A DNA stretch of 64,000 bases, taken from assembly GCF_005405245.1 (NCBI RefSeq), contig NZ_BJDR01000001.1, forward strand, positions 147,163-211,162, read 5' to 3'. The notes below the pieces were generated by a model that searched no databases, had not been told where the DNA came from, and worked only from the letters and a program-made list of their open reading frames with translations. Of the stretch, positions 7,952-15,147 are shown in pieces. How positions within the stretch are numbered: position 1 is the stretch's first letter; each line of letters opens with the position of its first letter. Both the position numbers and the translations under genes were made by a program. Origin of the DNA: Enterococcus nangangensis (GTDB lineage Bacteria; Bacillota; Bacilli; Lactobacillales; Enterococcaceae).

Positions 7952-8374
7952 ATGAATAAAGAATTAGTGTTTTACAATAAAAAATTAGATAAAGCAGTTA
8001 ACTTACCTTTAAGTTGGGACGGCTTTACCGCTAAAGTGTTAGAAACAGAAAAAATTAGTGAAATTGGTTTAACCGAAGCCGTGGACTTTGCAGCAATCGA
8101 AAAAATGATTGCCGTCGATACTTTCACCATTAGCTTCCAAGAAGAAGGCGTGGTGCCCATGACTTATAACCAATGGGAAACTTTACGCAGTCTGCAAGCC
8201 AACGCTGTATTGCAAGCAAGAATTGCAGATTTAGACGTGGATGCGGCGACCAAAGAAAAATTAGCCCAGCTCTTTAATGAATTTAACAAAGGCATGGCTG
8301 TGAAATACGAATATAAAAAATCTTGGTTAGCAATCTATGAAGAATTATTAGCCAATCTTTTACCTTTACTTTAA
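7952..8374 (+). CDS. Hypothetical protein cotranscribed with kdgA
   Basis: 140 residues from ATG 7952, preceded by AAGAAGG; an upstream extension would overlap kdgA and is unlikely. No signal peptide or membrane segment. The sequence is soluble and acidic in the N-terminal half (KISEIGLTEAVDFAAIEKM), with a helical stretch in the C-terminal half (LQARIADLDVDAATKEKLAQ) that could mediate association. I recognise no family. The position directly behind kdgA and before a terminator argues for a role tied to KDPG/hexuronate metabolism or to the aldolase itself, but this is context only. Confidence 0.7.
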   Translation: MNKELVFYNKKLDKAVNLPLSWDGFTAKVLETEKISEIGLTEAVDFAAIEKMIAVDTFTISFQEEGVVPMTYNQWETLRSLQANAVLQARIADLDVDAATKEKLAQLFNEFNKGMAVKYEYKKSWLAIYEELLANLLPLL

Positions 8375-8389
8375 AATTTTTTTGAGAAG

Positions 8390-8431
8390 CGGTCTTTTGA
8401 AAGTCGATGGACTTTTGAAAGGCCGTTTTTT
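8390..8431 (+). terminator. Terminator of the kdgA operon
   Basis: CGGTCTTTTGAAAGTC and GACTTTTGAAAGGCCG form an imperfect long stem followed by TTTTTT. Confidence 0.7.
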
Positions 8432-8437
8432 AATGAT

Positions 8438-8466
8438 TTTTCAGGCGGGGAAAAATGCGCTATAAT
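8438..8466 (+). promoter_or_regulatory. Promoter of the phosphatase gene
   Basis: TTTTCA (8438-8443), 17-base spacer and a perfect TATAAT (8461-8466), about 35 bases before the start codon. Confidence 0.6.
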
Positions 8467-8500
8467 AAAGCACGTTAATGAAACACACGGAGGTGATCTC

Positions 8501-9232
8501 ATGGAACAAGTTTATGTGATTGGCGATGTTCATGGCATGTATGATTTATTTTTACAAGCCTTGCAAAAATTTGACCCGCAAACCATGCAACTCGTCTTGA
8601 TTGGTGATTTAATGGACCGCGGACCGGAACCAAAAAAATGTTTTCTTAAAGCCAAAGAGCTAGTGGAAAATTACGGTGCTATTTATTTACGAGGCAACCA
8701 TGAAGATATCTTATGGAACTTTTTACATTCGCCAGAAGAGCGGATGGATAATTATCTCCGTAATGGAGCGAAAGAAACTTTAGAAAGTTTTTTACATCCT
8801 GGGGTTTTAGCCGAATATTCGCCGACAGAAATCGCGATGCTCTTGCGTTCCCACTATCCAGAATTGGAACCATTTTTGGCAGCGCGTCCTTATTATTATG
8901 AATGGGAAGATTTTATTTTTGTTCATGCCGGCTTAAACCTCGCTTTAGCTGACTGGCGGGAAACTTCACCTCATGATATGATTTGGATTCGCCAACCCTT
9001 TTTTGAAGGAAAGAATCGCACGGGCAAAAAGATTGTCTTTGGCCATACCATCACACCGTCTTTATATGGCGACAATGAAAACACTGATTTGTGGTTATCG
9101 GATAATAAAATTGGTCTTGATGGCGGCGCAGTGTACGGTGGCACCTTACATGGTGTTTTGTTTCACCCCCACGAAATTTATTTAGATCAACAGTGGGATA
9201 ATGTCACTGGACCGTGGCAACCAGATTTATAA
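8501..9232 (+). CDS. Calcineurin-like phosphoesterase / Ser-Thr protein phosphatase family
   Basis: 243 residues with all metal-binding motifs of the PPP/ApaH-like group: GDVHG at 8-12, GDLMDRG at 35-41, GNHE at 65-68, VHAG near 143 and GHTI near 178. The protein is soluble. Members of this group act as protein phosphatases or hydrolyse dinucleoside tetraphosphates; the sequence does not decide which. ATG 8501 has GGAGGTGA just upstream and a clear promoter. The next gene (tex) begins 24 bases downstream, so the two and the following sprT and acetyltransferase genes may form one operon. Confidence 0.85.
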   Translation: MEQVYVIGDVHGMYDLFLQALQKFDPQTMQLVLIGDLMDRGPEPKKCFLKAKELVENYGAIYLRGNHEDILWNFLHSPEERMDNYLRNGAKETLESFLHPGVLAEYSPTEIAMLLRSHYPELEPFLAARPYYYEWEDFIFVHAGLNLALADWRETSPHDMIWIRQPFFEGKNRTGKKIVFGHTITPSLYGDNENTDLWLSDNKIGLDGGAVYGGTLHGVLFHPHEIYLDQQWDNVTGPWQPDL

Positions 9233-9256
9233 CAACGTAACAAAGGAGTATGAAAA

Positions 9257-11428
9257 TTGACGACAGAAGAACAAGCACGACAACTTTTATATCAAGAGCT
9301 ACAGGAATTTTCTAAAAAAAGTATTGATGGAGCATTAGGGTTATTGCAAGAAGGCAATACTATTCCTTTTATCGCCCGCTACCGTAAAGAAGTTACGGGG
9401 TACTTAGACGAAGTTGCTATCTTAAAAATTGCTGAACGGAAACAATATTTAGATAATCTGTTAAAACGCAAAGAAGATGTTCTAAAAAATATCGCAGAAC
9501 AAGGTAAGTTAACGCCAGCATTGCAAAAAGCGATTGAAGGGGCTAGTCAGTTAACGCAAGTAGAAGATTTGTATTTGCCTTTTAAACAAAAACGCCGCAC
9601 TAAAGCAACGATTGCTAAAGAAAATGGTTTGGAACCCTTAGCGGCTCTTTTGACTGCCCAAGACCCTAAGTTAGCAGTGGAAGAACGCGCCAGTGAATTT
9701 TTAAATGAAAAAGTATCAACAGTGGAAGAGGCGTTAGCTGGGGCCATAGAAATTTTGGCGGAAGGTTACGCTGAAAATGCGCAGTATCGCCAAAAAATCC
9801 GGCAGTTGACGCGTGCAAAAGGTTTATATGAAACCAAAGAAAAAGACGCTGCCTTAGATGAAAAAGGCGTCTACCAACTTTACTACGAATTTAAAGAGCC
9901 ACTAGCAAAAATGGTTTCCCACCGTATTTTAGCCACGAACCGTGGTGAAAAAGAAGGCGTCTTAAAAGTTAATTTAATCGCGCCTGAAGGGGAAATTTTA
10001 CAATATTTGCAAGAAAAAATTATGACCAGACAAAGTCCCGCAACAGCGTATTTACTTACCGCCATCAACGAAGCATATAAACGGTTCATTGGACCAAGTA
10101 TCGAACGGGAATTGCGGAAAGAATTAACCGACGCGGCTGAAGAACAAGCGATTAAAATCTTTGGGGAAAACTTGAAAAATTTATTACTACAACCAGCGTT
10201 AAAAGGAAAAGTAGTCATGGGCTTTGACCCTGCCTATCGTACAGGTTGTAAGTTAGCCGTTGTGGATGCCACGGGCAAACTTTTAGGCGTCGACGTGATT
10301 TATCCCCATAAACCAGCGCCAGAAGCTAAGCGTAAAGCCGCTTTTGGACAATTTAAACAATTACTGAAAGAGTATCAAGTAGAGATGATTGCCATCGGGA
10401 ACGGCACAGCCTCGCGGGAATCCGAAGAATTTGTAGCCAGTGTCCTAAAAGAAATGCCCACCGAAATTTTTTATCTGATTGTGTCTGAAGCCGGGGCCTC
10501 CGTCTATTCTGCTTCCCAAGAAGCACGGGATGAATTTCCTCAGTTGCAAGTGGAACAAAGAAGTGCTGTCTCCATTGCGCGGCGCATCCAAGATCCTTTA
10601 GCCGAACTCGTGAAAATTGACCCGCAAGCAGTAGGGGTTGGCCAATACCAACATGACGTGTCGCAAAAGAACTTGAAAGAGCAACTTTCTTTTGTAGTAG
10701 AAACGGCTGTGAACCGCGTCGGTGTTAATTTAAATACCGCTTCTGCGCAACTGTTGCAGTTTGTCGCAGGTTTAAATAAGACGATTGCTCAAAATATTAT
10801 TACGTATCGGGAAGAAGCAGGGGTCTTTACTAGTCGCGCGCAATTGAAAAAAGTACCTCGCTTAGGACCGAAAGCCTTTGAACAAGCAGTGGGCTTCTTA
10901 CGCATTTTAAATGGCAAAAATCCTTTAGACCAAACGGGAATTCACCCGGAAAGTTATCGCGCTACGGAAGCTTTGCTCACCAATTTAAACTTGCCAGCCA
11001 AAGCTTTAGGAACTGCAGCGATGAATACTGCTTTAAGTGCGGTGGATATTCCGGCGATGGCTGAAGAATTAAGCATCGGGGAAGCGACCTTGGCAGATAT
11101 TATCCAACAGTTGCAAAAACCAGGGCGGGACATTCGTGATGATTTGCCGCAACCGCTTTTGAAAAAAGATATTTTGAAATTAGAAGACTTAGCTGCTGGG
11201 ATGGAATTAGAAGGAACCGTCCGCAACGTTGTGGACTTTGGCGCCTTTGTAGACATCGGGGTAAAACAAGATGGTTTAGTACACTTGTCTAAACTTGCCA
11301 AAACTTTCGTGAAACATCCCACCGATGTAGTAGCCGTAGGAGATGTGGTGACGGTTTGGGTGGAAGCCGTTGATTCAAAACGCGGTCGGATCTCTTTAAC
11401 CATGATTGCGCCTAAGAAAAATGACTAA
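9257..11428 (+). CDS. tex: Tex family RNA-binding transcription accessory protein
   Basis: 723 residues, the usual length. Order of parts: N-terminal helical Tex domain (AILKIAERKQYLDNLLKRK near 54), a YqgF/RNase H-like domain starting near 319 (VMGFDPAYRTGCKLAVVD), helix-hairpin-helix region near 505-565, and a C-terminal S1 domain near 655-718 (EGTVRNVVDFGAFVDIG). Tex proteins bind nucleic acid and influence transcription and RNA metabolism. The start is TTG 9257, eight bases after AAGGAG; an ATG at 9250 is out of frame. The stop overlaps the start of the SprT-like gene, as in the ydcI-ydcK order of Bacillus. Confidence 0.93.
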   Translation: MTTEEQARQLLYQELQEFSKKSIDGALGLLQEGNTIPFIARYRKEVTGYLDEVAILKIAERKQYLDNLLKRKEDVLKNIAEQGKLTPALQKAIEGASQLTQVEDLYLPFKQKRRTKATIAKENGLEPLAALLTAQDPKLAVEERASEFLNEKVSTVEEALAGAIEILAEGYAENAQYRQKIRQLTRAKGLYETKEKDAALDEKGVYQLYYEFKEPLAKMVSHRILATNRGEKEGVLKVNLIAPEGEILQYLQEKIMTRQSPATAYLLTAINEAYKRFIGPSIERELRKELTDAAEEQAIKIFGENLKNLLLQPALKGKVVMGFDPAYRTGCKLAVVDATGKLLGVDVIYPHKPAPEAKRKAAFGQFKQLLKEYQVEMIAIGNGTASRESEEFVASVLKEMPTEIFYLIVSEAGASVYSASQEARDEFPQLQVEQRSAVSIARRIQDPLAELVKIDPQAVGVGQYQHDVSQKNLKEQLSFVVETAVNRVGVNLNTASAQLLQFVAGLNKTIAQNIITYREEAGVFTSRAQLKKVPRLGPKAFEQAVGFLRILNGKNPLDQTGIHPESYRATEALLTNLNLPAKALGTAAMNTALSAVDIPAMAEELSIGEATLADIIQQLQKPGRDIRDDLPQPLLKKDILKLEDLAAGMELEGTVRNVVDFGAFVDIGVKQDGLVHLSKLAKTFVKHPTDVVAVGDVVTVWVEAVDSKRGRISLTMIAPKKND

Positions 11429-11876
11429 TCAAGAATTACAGCAATGGGTGGAGGAAGTCTCTTTACGGGATTTTCACCGCCCCTTTTGCCATCAAGCGGT
11501 GTTTAATCAGCGCCTGAAAACCACCGGTGGGCGCTATCATTTAACAGATCATCATTTGGATTTTAATCCGCAAATGCTAAGTCTAGGTGCGGCTACTTTT
11601 GAAAAAATTATTTTACACGAGTTGTGTCACTATCACTTGCATTTGCAAGGGCAGCCGCATAATCATCGCGATGCGGCGTTTAAAGAGCTGTTAGCTAAAG
11701 TTGGCGGGTTACGCTACGCTCCTAGCTTGCCGGAAGCGGCTCCTAAAAAATATTTTATTTATCAATGTCAAGCTTGTGGTGGACTAGTGAAGCGTCGGCG
11801 TCAGGTGGACGTGACGCGCTTTGTTTGTGGCCGTTGCCGCCAGCCGTTGCAATTTAAAGGAGTTGAATGGTTGTGA
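11421..11876 (+). CDS. SprT-like zinc metallopeptidase-fold protein
   Basis: 151 residues from ATG 11421, overlapping tex by eight bases. HELCHYH gives the HExxH zinc motif; a further His (HNHRDAAF) follows. The C-terminal third carries CQACGG and CGRC, a zinc ribbon. This matches the SprT-like (YdcK) family, whose members resemble the DNA-protein crosslink protease SPRTN; whether bacterial versions are active proteases is not settled. Translational coupling to tex suggests a shared link to nucleic acid maintenance. Confidence 0.88.
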   Translation: MTNQELQQWVEEVSLRDFHRPFCHQAVFNQRLKTTGGRYHLTDHHLDFNPQMLSLGAATFEKIILHELCHYHLHLQGQPHNHRDAAFKELLAKVGGLRYAPSLPEAAPKKYFIYQCQACGGLVKRRRQVDVTRFVCGRCRQPLQFKGVEWL

Positions 11877-12418
11877 AAGACTTATTATTGATCCCTAGTA
11901 CTAAAAGTGACGCTGTGGAACTTTTTGCAGCAATTGCCGCCTCGCGTAAAGAGTTGCTGCCCTTTATGCTTTGGGCGCAAACGACGTTAACGCTAGCTGA
12001 TGAAGAAGAGTTTTTAGCCTATGCCGAAAAGAAAATGGCCACAAGGGAGCTTTTTATTTGGACGATTAAAGTTGCGGGTGTTGCTGTGGGGCAAATTGAT
12101 TTGCACGAAATTGTCTGGGAAGAAAAAGCTGCCCGTCTCGGCTATTGGTTGGCGACTTCTGTCCAAGGGCACGGCTACGTCCATCAAGCTTTGCGTCAAG
12201 TGTTGTCCATTGCTTTTCAACAGTTGGGACTTAGCAAGTTAGAAATTATTGCTGATCAGAAAAATATCGCTAGTCAAAGAGTAGCCCAGCGTGCAGCCTT
12301 CACTTTAGCAGAAGTAGTAGAAGAGTATTTATTTTCAGCCGGCGTCTTTTTCCCCGCTGAATTTTTTCAGTTAACAAAAGAAGATTGGGAAAAAGAGCAA
12401 CAAAAAAAGAGTAGCTGA
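11867..12418 (+). CDS. GNAT acetyltransferase, RimJ/RimL type
   Basis: 183 residues. ATG 11867 overlaps the SprT-like gene by ten bases and follows AAAGGAG. The acetyl-CoA core is visible as ARLGYWLATSVQGHGYVHQA, a degenerate form of the QxxGxG/A loop, followed by LGLSKLEIIADQKNIASQRV, typical of RimL-like N-acetyltransferases. The substrate may be a protein N-terminus or a small amine. It is the last gene of the plus-strand run starting near 8501. Confidence 0.8.
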   Translation: MVVKDLLLIPSTKSDAVELFAAIAASRKELLPFMLWAQTTLTLADEEEFLAYAEKKMATRELFIWTIKVAGVAVGQIDLHEIVWEEKAARLGYWLATSVQGHGYVHQALRQVLSIAFQQLGLSKLEIIADQKNIASQRVAQRAAFTLAEVVEEYLFSAGVFFPAEFFQLTKEDWEKEQQKKSS

Positions 12419-12429
12419 AAGCTACTCTT
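12405..12429 (-). terminator. Terminator of the minus-strand tRNA-Leu gene
   Basis: AAGAGTAGCT pairs exactly with AGCTACTCTT around a three-base loop. The T-tract lies on the minus strand (seven T), so it ends tRNA-Leu(CAG) transcription; it overlaps the stop codon of the convergent acetyltransferase gene. Confidence 0.8.
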
Positions 12430-12448
12430 AAACGTAAAAATTATGCAA

Positions 12449-12531
12449 TGCGGAAAAAGGGATTTGAACCCTCACGGTATTACTACCACTAGCACCTGAA
12501 GCTAGCGCGTCTGCCATTCCGCCATTTCCGC
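12449..12531 (-). tRNA. tRNA-Leu(CAG)
   Basis: 83 bases on the minus strand. Acceptor GCGGAAA/TTTCCGC with discriminator A, D-arm GGCGGAATGGCAGACGCGC, anticodon stem CTAGC/GCTAG with loop TTCAGGT (anticodon CAG, reading CUG), a long variable arm and T-loop TTCAAAT. The 3' CCA is not encoded. Confidence 0.93.
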
Positions 12532-12571
12532 AAATGTTTCACTAGCCAAATTTCGCTGTGTAACAAAAATT

Positions 12572-12600
12572 ATTTTAATGCTATCGCAGGTAAAAGTCAA
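12572..12600 (-). promoter_or_regulatory. Promoter of tRNA-Leu(CAG)
   Basis: On the minus strand TTGACT (12595-12600), exactly 17 bases, then TAAAAT (12572-12577). The start point would be about 33 bases before the mature 5' end. Confidence 0.75.
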
Positions 12601-12634
12601 AAAGAAAATGATCGCTATGGAGGGAAAGATAAAA

Positions 12635-13162
12635 ATGTATCATGTTAAACGGATTACTAAGGATAACGAAGTGGATTTGCGCTTGCCTAATGAGCCTTTC
12701 ACCGCTCAAGGTGTAATGGAAGTTGACTTCACCAAAGGCAAATGGTCCACAAAATTTGTGGCCAGCACGGAAAGTACCACGGAAACTTTTCCCGAAGAAA
12801 ATTATCAATTGGAAGATATTGATGGTGCTGGTTTTGCTTTAGGGCTGTATGATGAGGCAGAAAAGTGTGTGGCACTAGGAATTTTTGAAAATCGTTGGAA
12901 CAAATATCTTTATTTAAGTGACCTGAAAGTTGTAGCTGCTCATCGTGGCGAAGGCCTTGGCGGGCAACTTTTGCAAGCAGCCAAAGTGTTTAGCCAAGAA
13001 CAAGGATATCGGGGCATGAGTACTATTGCCCAAGATAATAATCCCCGTGCTTGCCAATTTTATCTGCACGCCGATTTTCAATTAGGAGGCTTTAATAATC
13101 GCGACTACTTTTGGACGAGTCAAAAGGGTAAGGGAGATTTATATTTTTACTGGGAGTATTAG
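12635..13162 (+). CDS. GNAT acetyltransferase resembling streptothricin acetyltransferases
   Basis: 175 residues from ATG 12635, ten bases after GGAGGG; the longer frame from 12578 would run through the tRNA-Leu promoter and is rejected. The acetyl-CoA loop is VVAAHRGEGLGGQLL, followed by STIAQDNNPRACQFYLHADF and a C-terminus with DLYFYWEY. The pattern TQDxNxxACxFYxxxxFxxGG and the terminal FxY stretch are those of the SatA-like streptothricin acetyltransferase subgroup. A resistance role is possible, but chromosomal relatives often acetylate lysine-like substrates, so the function is open. Confidence 0.72.
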   Translation: MYHVKRITKDNEVDLRLPNEPFTAQGVMEVDFTKGKWSTKFVASTESTTETFPEENYQLEDIDGAGFALGLYDEAEKCVALGIFENRWNKYLYLSDLKVVAAHRGEGLGGQLLQAAKVFSQEQGYRGMSTIAQDNNPRACQFYLHADFQLGGFNNRDYFWTSQKGKGDLYFYWEY

Positions 13163-13216
13163 CAGTTTCATTTGACAATCCGTAAAGAAAGTTTTAAATT
13201 AATGAAGGATTGTCAT

Positions 13217-13289
13217 TGGGATATAGCCAAATTGGTAAGGCGCCAGATTCTGATTCTGGTTAGTGCGGGTTCGAACCCTGCTATCCCAG
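13217..13289 (+). tRNA. tRNA-Gln(CUG)
   Basis: 73 bases. Acceptor TGGGATA/TATCCCA with discriminator G, D-arm GCCAAATTGGTAAGGC, anticodon stem CCAGA/TCTGG with loop TTCTGAT (anticodon CTG, reading CAG), T-arm GCGGG-TTCGAAC-CCTGC. No encoded CCA. It stands alone between two protein genes. Confidence 0.94.
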
Positions 13290-13300
13290 TAAAAATAGTA

Positions 13301-13338
13301 AAAACCAGTGGGCGAGTTTTCGACATTGGTTTTTTTGT
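13301..13338 (+). terminator. Terminator after tRNA-Gln
   Basis: AAACCAGTG pairs with CATTGGTTT (one G-U), an inner CGA/TCG stem closes the loop, and seven T follow. Confidence 0.75.
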
Positions 13339-13375
13339 ATCAGGCAAACTTCATGGCCTAGCGCTTGCTACCTTG

Positions 13376-13381
13376 TATAAT
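13376..13381 (+). promoter_or_regulatory. msrB: -10 box of msrB
   Basis: A perfect TATAAT lies 21 bases before the msrB start. No good -35 box is seen at 17 bases. Confidence 0.4.
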
Positions 13382-13402
13382 GAGGATAGAAAGGACGTGC
13401 TT

Positions 13403-13837
13403 ATGTTGAAAGACAAAGAAAACTTGAAGAATGAACTTAATCCTATGGCGTATGCTGTGACGCAGGAAAATGCCACTGAGGCTCCTTTTACAGGACAATA
13501 TGACGATTTTTATGAAAAAGGAATTTACGTTGATGTCGTTAGTGGTGAACCACTTTTTATTTCCAGTGATAAGTACGATGCCGGTTGCGGCTGGCCTTCT
13601 TTTACTAAACCCCTGACGCGTAAAAATATTAAAGAAAAGGCAGACTTTTCTCACGGGATGCACCGGGTAGAAGTCCGCAGTAAAACGGCGGATTCCCATT
13701 TAGGTCATGTTTTCTCTGATGGGCCGCAAGATGCTGGTGGTTTGCGTTATTGTATCAACTCTGCTGCGTTACGCTTCGTTCCGCTTGCAGCAATGAAGGC
13801 AGCTGGTTATGGTGAATTTATCGACTTAGTGCAATAG
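13403..13837 (+). CDS. msrB: Peptide-methionine (R)-S-oxide reductase MsrB
   Basis: 144 residues from ATG 13403, eight bases after AAAGGA. The open frame extends back to 13172, but that part would translate the tRNA-Gln gene. Motifs GCGWPSF (61-67), [21 protein letters not shown] and [11 protein letters not shown] with catalytic Cys117 are characteristic. The enzyme reduces methionine-R-sulfoxide in proteins using thioredoxin and needs no MsrA fusion here. The gene is a single unit between tRNA-Gln and tRNA-Leu(GAG). Confidence 0.95.
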   Translation: MLKDKENLKNELNPMAYAVTQENATEAPFTGQYDDFYEKGIYVDVVSGEPLFISSDKYDAGCGWPSFTKPLTRKNIKEKADFSHGMHRVEVRSKTADSHLGHVFSDGPQDAGGLRYCINSAALRFVPLAAMKAAGYGEFIDLVQ

Positions 13838-13861
13838 TTATCCTTTTCCGTCATTTTTTTA

Positions 13862-13890
13862 TTGACAAAGACCAGTTTTTTTTCTAAACT
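13862..13890 (+). promoter_or_regulatory. Promoter of tRNA-Leu(GAG)
   Basis: TTGACA (13862-13867), 17 bases, TAAACT (13885-13890). The mature tRNA begins 14 bases further on. Confidence 0.7.
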
Positions 13891-13904
13891 GATACTTGTA
13901 TTAA

Positions 13905-13988
13905 GCGGAAGTGGCGGAATGGCAGACGCGCATCGTTGAGGTCGATGTGGGATAATATCCCGTGTGGGTTCGACTCCCATCTTCCGCA
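13905..13988 (+). tRNA. tRNA-Leu(GAG)
   Basis: 84 bases. Acceptor GCGGAAG/CTTCCGC, discriminator A, D-arm GCGGAATGGCAGACGCGC, anticodon stem CATCG/CGATG with loop TTGAGGT (anticodon GAG), long variable arm, T-loop TTCGACT. No encoded CCA. Its acceptor and D-arm nearly match the minus-strand tRNA-Leu(CAG) 1.4 kb away. Confidence 0.94.
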
Positions 13989-13994
13989 TTAACT

Positions 13995-14032
13995 AGACCC
14001 TGAAGAAATTTTCTTCAGGGTCTTTTTTTTGC
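13995..14032 (+). terminator. Terminator after tRNA-Leu(GAG)
   Basis: AGACCCTGAAGAAA pairs with TTTCTTCAGGGTCT and is followed by eight T. Confidence 0.85.
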
Positions 14033-14052
14033 TTTTCTTTTAAAGAAGCCAC

Positions 14053-15042
14053 TTACTTTGTAGAAACTGCTTTTTCTGTCGGCCACGCCACAACTTCTCC
14101 ATGGCGTTGTAAATAATTAAAGAAAATGGGAAAACGATCGACATCCATCTTGGTGAGGCGCAGTTTTTCTTTAACGGCAAGCAATTGTTTTTGTGTGACT
14201 TTCCCCATGAGTTTTTTGACTGCTTGGGGCAGAGGAACTTGACGCAGATAAGTAGTGCTGGCTAAAATTTCTCCTTTGTAGTATAAATAATATTTTGTTC
14301 CGCGGTCTAAAGGAAGTATGCCGATAAAATATTGGTCTTGTTGGGTAGCTAAGATTTGTTTATTGCGGCGCAAAAAGCGTTGAGCGATTTCTCTTTTTTC
14401 CCACCAGACTTGCGCTTGTTCGTATGCATTTCGGGTGGCAAAGAAAGCGACTTTATCATCAATGCGTTGCAAGAGCAGTTGGTTTTCCCCGCTTAGAAGG
14501 TCCAGGATTTCCGCTAACCGAGCTTGATACTCAGCTTTGCGTTCTAATGCTGTCGTTTCTTTTGTGTAAGGTGTGATAATTCCTGCGGCGTATTGTAGTG
14601 GGCCTTGCAAGCGATAGACGGACTGGACCACGGCTAAAAAGTCTTGCATTTTGCTTTTTTTGTAAAAAGGTCCCAAGGTTAAGCCGCTGTCTTGCCAACT
14701 GTCGACAATTTTAAATTGATTATTGGCAAAATGAAAGTAGCTGTACTCTTCAAAATGATTCATTAATTGGTTGTAGGGTGGTCGATATTGATGGATTTTT
14801 TGGCATTCTAACCATAAAGCGTCAAACTCACTTTCAACAGTTAAAACGTCAAAGTGGTCAATGCGTTGGACTAGTTGTTGAATTTTCCCAGAATGCTGCG
14901 GATTTTTAACGAAATAACTACTGATGCGTTGGGGTAAAGACTTGGCTTTGCCTACGTACAAGATGTTTCCGTAAGCATCCTTCATCAAATAAACACCAGG
15001 AACTGGTGGTAAAGCGCGGGCGGCACGTAATAAATTAGCCAT
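14053..15042 (-). CDS. Stand-alone UvrC-like GIY-YIG nuclease (Cho-like)
   Basis: 329 residues, about half a UvrC. The N-terminus has the GIY-YIG domain of UvrC: LPPVPGVYLMKDAYGNILYVG near 11-31, KSLPQRISSYF, then ESEFDALWLECQKIHQYRPPYN. The later UvrC parts (UVR/UvrB-binding motif, RNase H-like 5'-incision nuclease, helix-hairpin-helix) are missing; the remaining 200 residues are not of a recognised type. In enterobacteria the short homologue Cho makes the 3' incision in nucleotide excision repair. A comparable auxiliary role here is an inference. ATG 15042 follows AAGGAG. It is transcribed alone, convergent to the tRNA-Leu gene. Confidence 0.82.
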   Translation of the reverse strand: MANLLRAARALPPVPGVYLMKDAYGNILYVGKAKSLPQRISSYFVKNPQHSGKIQQLVQRIDHFDVLTVESEFDALWLECQKIHQYRPPYNQLMNHFEEYSYFHFANNQFKIVDSWQDSGLTLGPFYKKSKMQDFLAVVQSVYRLQGPLQYAAGIITPYTKETTALERKAEYQARLAEILDLLSGENQLLLQRIDDKVAFFATRNAYEQAQVWWEKREIAQRFLRRNKQILATQQDQYFIGILPLDRGTKYYLYYKGEILASTTYLRQVPLPQAVKKLMGKVTQKQLLAVKEKLRLTKMDVDRFPIFFNYLQRHGEVVAWPTEKAVSTK

Positions 15043-15071
15043 AACTGCTCCTTAAATTTATCTGAAATTTC

Positions 15072-15111
15072 TGCAATGAAAGTTGCATTTTTTTTAAACA
15101 TAAGCTAACGT
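15072..15111 (+). promoter_or_regulatory. alaA: Putative alaA promoter with inverted repeat
   Basis: TTGCAT (15083-15088), 17 bases, TAACGT (15106-15111). TGCAA (15072-15076) and TTGCA (15083-15087) form an inverted repeat overlapping the -35 box, a possible operator. Confidence 0.4.
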
Positions 15112-15147
15112 AGAGAAAAAATCAATCCTAAACTGGAGATGGCAAGC

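Noticed and set aside
10954..11403. 149-codon antisense frame opposite tex
   Set aside because: It shadows strongly coding tex sequence, has no RBS and no recognisable motif.
12578..12634. N-terminal extension of the acetyltransferase at 12635
   Set aside because: It overlaps the minus-strand tRNA-Leu promoter and has no RBS, while GGAGGG serves ATG 12635.
13172..13402. N-terminal extension of msrB
   Set aside because: It would translate the tRNA-Gln gene and its terminator; a good RBS supports ATG 13403.
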